Below are positions 58,516 to 64,000 of a DNA stretch of 64,000 nt, piece after piece. The notes under the pieces were generated by a model that was not told where the DNA came from, ran no database searches, and saw nothing but the letters and a program-made list of their open reading frames with translations. Position numbers and translations under genes: made by a program. The stretch comes from Anadara kagoshimensis (lineage: Eukaryota > Mollusca > Bivalvia > Arcoida > Arcidae). The stretch covers positions 24,566,050 to 24,630,049 of the forward strand of contig CM037869.1 in assembly GCA_021292105.1 (NCBI GenBank), given 5' to 3'. Within the stretch, counting starts at the first letter, position 1, and each line of letters begins with the position of its first letter.

Positions 58516-60889
58516 CGCTCCAATATTACTTGGATCTACCTGCCCATCATTAGAAGTTCTTACATTCGCACCTAAGACAACGATCTTAATCAACTCAGTC
58601 GTTAATTACTGTGTTTATTCAGTGACACTCGCCAATCCGTCACTGGCTTCAATGTGTTATCACCTGTTAATTACTGGTGACCAAGATACCGGTGAACTTT
58701 GAAAACTTGTGGCCAGAAAAATCGCAAAGCGACGTGTTTTGTCGCCAGTTAAAGAAAAAAATCGCAGTTAGCGATGCCCAGCGCAAACCCTCCCATACGT
58801 GTTCATTCATTGTAACACGCGACGACGCCAAATCAGAGGCCTGAGAGGGGTTCTACGAGTTTTCTTATTCAATAAAATTCATTGAAAACGTCACTTCTTT
58901 TGCCGAGAAGGCCTTCCAATACACGATTCTTCTCAACCGAAAAATTTAATTCAAATCTACTTTAACTTTCAAAGAAATTTAAAAAAGTAATCAAGGTATG
59001 ATTTTTTTAGTTTACCAGGTCGGCGCGGTACAAATGTACTTCATACACAACTGCCTTTAGAATGTAACCGTACATCAAGGCAATGTACAGATATATACAC
59101 AAAATTAAAAACAATGATTACCTGTTGATTAATAACTAAACAACAACATCTCTTGTTCATTTATTGTTTTATTCATTTTGTAATTCATATATGAAGGGCC
59201 GTAACTTTGATGTAAGACTACCTACACACAGGTACCCTACTAGACTAGTGTATTAAGTCAAATATTGTATGTGTCAAAAAGTACCCTTTTTGGCGACACA
59301 GTAATGAATTTGGCGACAGAATTTTACAATCAGGGGTTCAAAATTATGTTTTGTAATGGAAGGTCCAGGACATTTTGCCTTTATTTTTGGCAGATCTCAC
59401 ATAAAGTTTTGAAAGTCCAATATCAACATTGAACCATGTGCAATTATGTAATTATATTGAAAAAGTAGAATTATTCTGGTAAAAATGGCAGGTTCAGCGG
59501 ACTTTTACAATTTAAATATTAATGGTCCCAAGGTAAAATCAATAGGTCTTCGGACCCAGGGAATTTTGAACCCTTGTACAACTGGCGATTTCCTTGGCGA
59601 CAGACTTGTCCAACCCAGCGCTAACCCTGCTAGGTTCTTTTCACCAGATATATGCCATAAATTATTTATAGATGGTGGGGAATCATACGTAACTGGTATC
59701 CCAGTTACAATCTCTAGTTCTTATTATTCTTTTATCAAGACCTACTATTCTGAAGTAGACCTCTTAAATGGCTTGATGGATTTGGATGAAATTTGGTACC
59801 AATAATCTGTTATCTTTGTAGATGTGCAAGACATGATTTGTTTTATCTCGAAGTGGATGCGTGTAAATTGTGTAATTAAATGCCAAACATATTCCTGCCA
59901 AATATGTACAAAGAGAGATAGCTCTTTCCGAATCTTCTTTAAGACACTAACTTTATGTCGATATAATTTTGTTAAATAAATTCTCAATTACACTGCATTA
60001 AATAGTTTAAAATATATTAAATCTTTATTAGCACTGTCAAACAAGTTTTAAACAAATTTAAAAGAATATTTCAGCTGTCATGTTTTCAAATTAAATATTT
60101 CATAAAATCAGTAACACAAAAAATGTTGGCCATATTCATATACAGTTCAATATTAGCACATCTGTGACATATCTATTCAAATACTGTTACATATATGTAA
60201 AGTGTGTCTATTGTGTGTAATTATATCGATATTTATAAATGTTAGAAGAAAAAAAAAACAAATATAAATTTAAATCTATAGCGAATAAATCTATAAGTAT
60301 ATAAACAAATGATCTATATAGGTGTTACATGATTTAATGCCTTGGGAAATCAATTCTGAATCGACATTGACAGGTGATGACAATTTAGGCCATATGCTAA
60401 TATTCATTAACAATTTAAAATTAGCTCATCTGGGACATATTTATTCAAATTCTTTTAAAGATTATGTCTTATACAAGAAATTATTAATATTAATTTATTG
60501 TATTCATAGTTTGATTGAATCAGAATTGTACCAGGTATTCATAATGTGTCTGTATCAGTATAGAATTTGTAGACACCTGACTGCCAAGATGAAATTTAAT
60601 ATATTGATAAAACGATAGCATAACATTTAAATGTATGTAAAGTGTGTGACTTGTGTGTTATTATAACGATATTTATATATGTAAGAATAAAAAAAATATT
60701 GTACATTTTGTAAGAAATCAGTCTGCATTTGGAAGAGAAACTAGTCTTCTAAATTTGGAAGGAGAAATAAGTGAAGTTAGGCGTGTTTGATTAATTTATT
60801 ATGTTTAATGCAATGTTGTTTAACGTCCAATTCAAGATTCTTTCACCTATATCGAGACAAACCAGATGTATATTTTAGATAATATATAG
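58516..60889. other. Non-coding; HC fragment and a small internal duplication
   Basis: A 3' end of HC (GGTGGGGAATCATACGTAAC, then CCAGTTACAATCTCTAGT) at about 59672-59720 is followed by HC body to about 59880, lacking the 5' hairpin. Sequence at 60120-60250 recurs diverged at 60385-60690 (ATGTAAAGTGTGT, TATAACGATATTTATA). A SINE S1 scrap lies at about 60815-60865. I see no gene. Confidence 0.5.
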
Positions 60890-61690
60890 TTTATGCGTGG
60901 TGGAGAATCATACGTAACTGGTACCCCAGTTGCAATCTCTAGTAATGATTCCCCACCACCAAAGGTGGGGAATCATATTGTTTTTGTTTTGCTTCTTATT
61001 ATTATGATTCCCCACCACTAAAGGTGGGGAATCATATTGTTTGTGTTCTGTTTCTTCTTATTCCTAATATTATTATGATTCCCCACCACCGAAGGTGGGG
61101 AATCATATTGTTTTCGTTCTGTTTCTTCTTATAATTATTATTTTTATTTTTATTATTATTATTATTCCGTCAGGACCATATGCTGCAGATTATCTCGGGA
61201 ACGGCTTGATGGATTTAGATGAAATTTGGTACCAATAATCTGTTGTCTGTGTAGATAATCAAGACGTGTTCATTTTCGTTATCTTGAAGGTGGGTGGGTG
61301 GGTGTAAATTGCTTAATTGAATACGTAGTTAAATACCCGGGGAAACTAATTCTGAATGGACATAAGCTGGTTACGACACTTTAATCATACCAAGCAAATG
61401 CTTTCACCTATGAGTTAATCCGATTAGTGACCATCAAAAACTTCGCGATTTTTAAAACCATAGCTTGTCACGTCACACGCCTGTTATTAAAACCTTACAC
61501 AATGAGCTGAATGGTGTATACAATTTGCCTTGATAGATCGAAGAAGGTTAAGCGTGTCGAAATGGCTTCGGGGTATTCTGTTAATCACTGACTGTGGAAG
61601 TAGAAGACTGCCCACTTTTAAGTTAACACCAATGAAATTTCTCCTTTTACTGACTGACACTTTCCTAATGACCGGTATGTCGTTTTTTCC
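60890..61690 (+). mobile_element. Element HC, nested triple 5' end, plus duplicated tail
   Basis: A 3' end (60890-60945, ending CAATCTCTAGT) abuts three successive 5' hairpins at about 60949, 61005 and 61074. The first two are cut short in their T/A-rich stretch by the next. Only the last continues into a body (to about 61440). The unique tail to 61690 matches 57425-57585. It forms the left part of the second copy of the roughly 4-kb-spaced duplication. Confidence 0.7.
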
Positions 61691-62048
61691 TTTAACCGGA
61701 CTTTATATAGTGTGTTGAAATATATTGGAAAATTGACGCTATGGTGATGCATAAGATAAGAATTATATTAAAATTTGAAATGAAATTTAGAACATTTTTT
61801 GAAAAACTAATTTGTTCCCTTAGTCGTGATCACGATCTATGAGGCACCAATATTTATTTTTCCCGAAATCATACTCGTAAAATTTAGGCAAAAATTGTAA
61901 ATAAAATTAAGTTATTATAACTACCATTTTGTATATTATAGGATAATTATTTTGTTGTAAACATTTCAATTTAATGTACCATTTCCATGAACATTGCCAA
62001 AATATTGTACTATATTGTATATACACTCATAAGTTGTAAAACTTTCAG

Positions 62049-62121
<73 letters not shown>

Positions 62122-62194
62122 ATATATATACGAAAAATGAAGAATATTCTTGACCGAACGAAATATTCTTAACTAGAGTTAAAAAAATTCATAT
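61691..62194. other. Non-coding with (TA)n microsatellite
   Basis: (TA)n at about 62058-62128, interrupted once by AATA and once by CATG. No gene. Confidence 0.6.
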
Positions 62195-62480
62195 ATTTTG
62201 ACTGAGTAGATATATCGTTATGATCATGAACCTCAAACATATAGGAATAACCGATATAAGTCGCGAAATTAAAATACGATGTGTATTGCGCATTGAATCA
62301 CGATTATTAATCAATAAACTTTAAAAAAAAAAAATTAAATAAACATCACAAAGGGTAACTTTTATTATATTTTATTTTGGATTTTGCAATAATTCCGAGT
62401 CCATCGGTGTTTATACTGTCTGACGACATCGGGAGGGCGCATGGGTATATCCTCATGCAATGTCGACACGCTCCTATATT
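62195..62480. repeat. Duplicated segment, right copy, interrupted by a LINE
   Basis: Partner of 58216-58515. Similarity stops at about 62480, where retrotransposon sequence begins. Confidence 0.7.
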
Positions 62481-64000
62481 TAATATTCGCTCTCTATCAA
62501 GTATTGTTGGTGGTAAAGCAACTGAACAAATAAGTGGTAGTTTTAGACGCGCGCCCAGAAAGTACTTGCTGCGAAATTTACCGAATGATTTTATGTGTAA
62601 CGAAGAGGTGCGTGCATCCATCGAAGAAGCCATTAAACGTATCGAACACTGTTTAACTGTTGAAAGTGACCTAAATGCAGCCTATAATAGTTTTTTAAAT
62701 TTTGTTCAAAGCGAAATAAAATCCAAGTTAACTGAATCAAAGCCGTTTGTTCCGAAAAATAATAATGCTAAAAGTCGCAGAAAACCTTACTGGACTAGAG
62801 AACTACAAGAACTATGGGATAAAGCGTGTGAAAAAGAACGTGTGTGGTTATAATATAACGGCGTTGCTTCCAAAAGGAAAGTTTTGAAAGAACAATTTTG
62901 TTGTGCGCGTAAAGAATTCGATAAGAGGCTTCGGAAAGAAAATCGGAAGTTTCAGCTTCGTCAACAAGAGATGTTAACTAATATGTGTAAACAAAATGAC
63001 ACTCGAGAGTTCTGGAAAAACATCGGTAACGTTGGCATTGCAAACGAACGGAAAAATGACATCCCGTGGAAAATGAAAAATGAGGCGGGTGATATAATAA
63101 CGGACGTTAATGAAATAATGAACAATTGGAAGTCGTCTTATGAAAAACTTTACAATGAAATTATTAACCCCGACGATTTTGACGGAGATAATCTTAATCT
63201 TGTAAGAGATAAAGTAAACACTAATAATATAGACGTTTTAAATAATATAAATACATGTAGTGACTGTTTGAACGAATCTATTACGTTTAGCGAAGTGCGA
63301 GAAGCGGTATATGACGCCAAATTAAACAAAGCTACGGGACTAGATGAAATAGCAGCTGAGTTTATAAGAAATGACTATTGTGTTAACTTGCTATATATCA
63401 TAATTAAACACTGTTTTGATACCGGAAAGGTTCCGACCCAGTGGTGTAGTAGTATTATAAATCCTATTCTTAAACCGGATAAAGATCCCATTGACCCTCA
63501 TGGCTATAGAGGGATTGCACTTATGTCAGTACCATGTAAAATATATGCCGGAATTCTTAATAAACGTTTAAGCTCTTGGTTAGAGGAACACCAACTTCTC
63601 GCGGATGAACAAAACGGATTCCGCAAGGATAGAAGTTGCATTGAGCACATTTACACGTTAGTAGATGTTATTAACCAAAGGAAAATTAGACGGAAATCAA
63701 CATTTACCTGTTTCATTGACTTAAAGAAAGCTGTTGACTGTGTTAATCATGATATGTTATTTTACAAACTTAAAACATTGGGATTGAAAGGAAAATTTTT
63801 ATCCAGTATCAGGTCACTTTATAATGATGTGAACTATTCAGTTAAAATAAACGGACTTTTAACGGATTCATTTAATATATTCCAAGGAGTTAAACAAGGA
63901 TGTAAATTATCGCCAACACTTTTTTCTATGTATATAAATGACTTGGTAAATGAAGTTAATGATTTAAATGCCGGTGTTAGCATAAATGAGGGTGAAAAAT
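62481..64000 (+). pseudogene. Non-LTR retrotransposon ORF2, 5'-truncated, runs off the window
   Basis: Open in one frame to the window end except for a TAA at 62851-62853. The endonuclease domain is absent. Sequence starts in the linker (KYLLRNLPNDF), passes RKPYWTRELQELWDKACEKE, then the RT: NKATGLDEIAAEFI, then YRGIALMSVPCKIYAGILNK, then ADEQNGFRKDRSCIEHI, then FIDLKKAVDCVNHDML (family members usually have Phe where this has Val), then GVKQGCKLSPTLFSMYINDL. The catalytic YxDD motif lies beyond 64000. Clade is not assigned; an I-, Daphne- or CR1-like group is possible. 5' truncation is normal for target-primed reverse transcription. Such an enzyme could mobilise the SINEs here; that is inference. 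Confidence 0.88.

Noticed and set aside
58393..58593. Conserved minus-strand peptide shared with 62346-62633
   Set aside because: Conservation is explained by recent duplication; replacements occur in both strands' frames with no splice context, so coding is not supported.

Overview
The window is AT-rich, intron-rich, repeat-saturated animal DNA. Several traits point to a lophotrochozoan, most likely a bivalve mollusc: spliced genes with very small exons, tRNA-derived SINEs with a shared body, abundant short hairpin-ended repeats, a DIRS-type tyrosine-recombinase retrotransposon, a non-LTR retrotransposon, and many tandem arrays. The species is inferred; I have not matched it to anything. There are no bacterial features.

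Left part (1-19.8 kb). The only host genes I can support are two tandem paralogues on the minus strand, assembled here from short exons. Copy 1 has exons at 3769-3807, 2368-2442 and 710-811, with its last exon beyond the left edge. Copy 2 is complete, with exons at 14898-14936, 13574-13639, 12120-12221 and 11393-11518. Copy 2 would encode a 110-residue secreted protein: a signal peptide, a short Pro/Thr/Ala linker, and a domain with the Asp...Cys...Cys layout of BRICHOS. They sit in a roughly 11-kb segmental duplication. Copy 2 has gained a tandem array in intron 1 and another just upstream. The remainder is SINEs, MITEs and dispersed repeats.

Middle part (19.8-51.4 kb). This is one nested set of mobile elements that can be read layer by layer, because uninterrupted target sites survive. 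A TIR element H (about 19882-51348; intact relative at 37147-38096) was entered by a 991-bp foldback MITE (20009-20999, TA target duplication). It was also entered, without target duplication, by a DIRS/Ngaro-like retrotransposon D (21065-51095; about 5.3 kb without its insertion). D carries gag, RT/RNase H, tyrosine recombinase and split direct repeats. The recombinase gene of D was then split by a 24.7-kb element X (21946-46686), which has near-perfect 34-bp terminal inverted repeats and a 5-bp duplication (TTGAA). Removing X restores the recombinase frame and its catalytic tail. X has no recognisable transposase. Its ends are filled with palindromic ATTACAG/CTGTAAT motifs, and a 2.2-kb array of 88-bp units inside it repeats the same palindrome. 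X also holds hairpin-ended array elements with dense AGGTCAAGGTCA motifs, a 7-kb inverted-repeat structure, the second H copy and SINEs.

Right part (51.4-64 kb). It contains a MITE, SINE pieces, a broken Ngaro-like gag/RT fragment (53.9-55.0 kb), a young 140-bp tandem array (55.3-56.1 kb), and hairpin-ended elements that terminate in CTAGT and insert serially into one another. A roughly 4-kb-spaced duplication follows (56.9-58.5 versus 60.9-62.5 kb). The right copy is interrupted by a 5'-truncated non-LTR retrotransposon that runs off the window.
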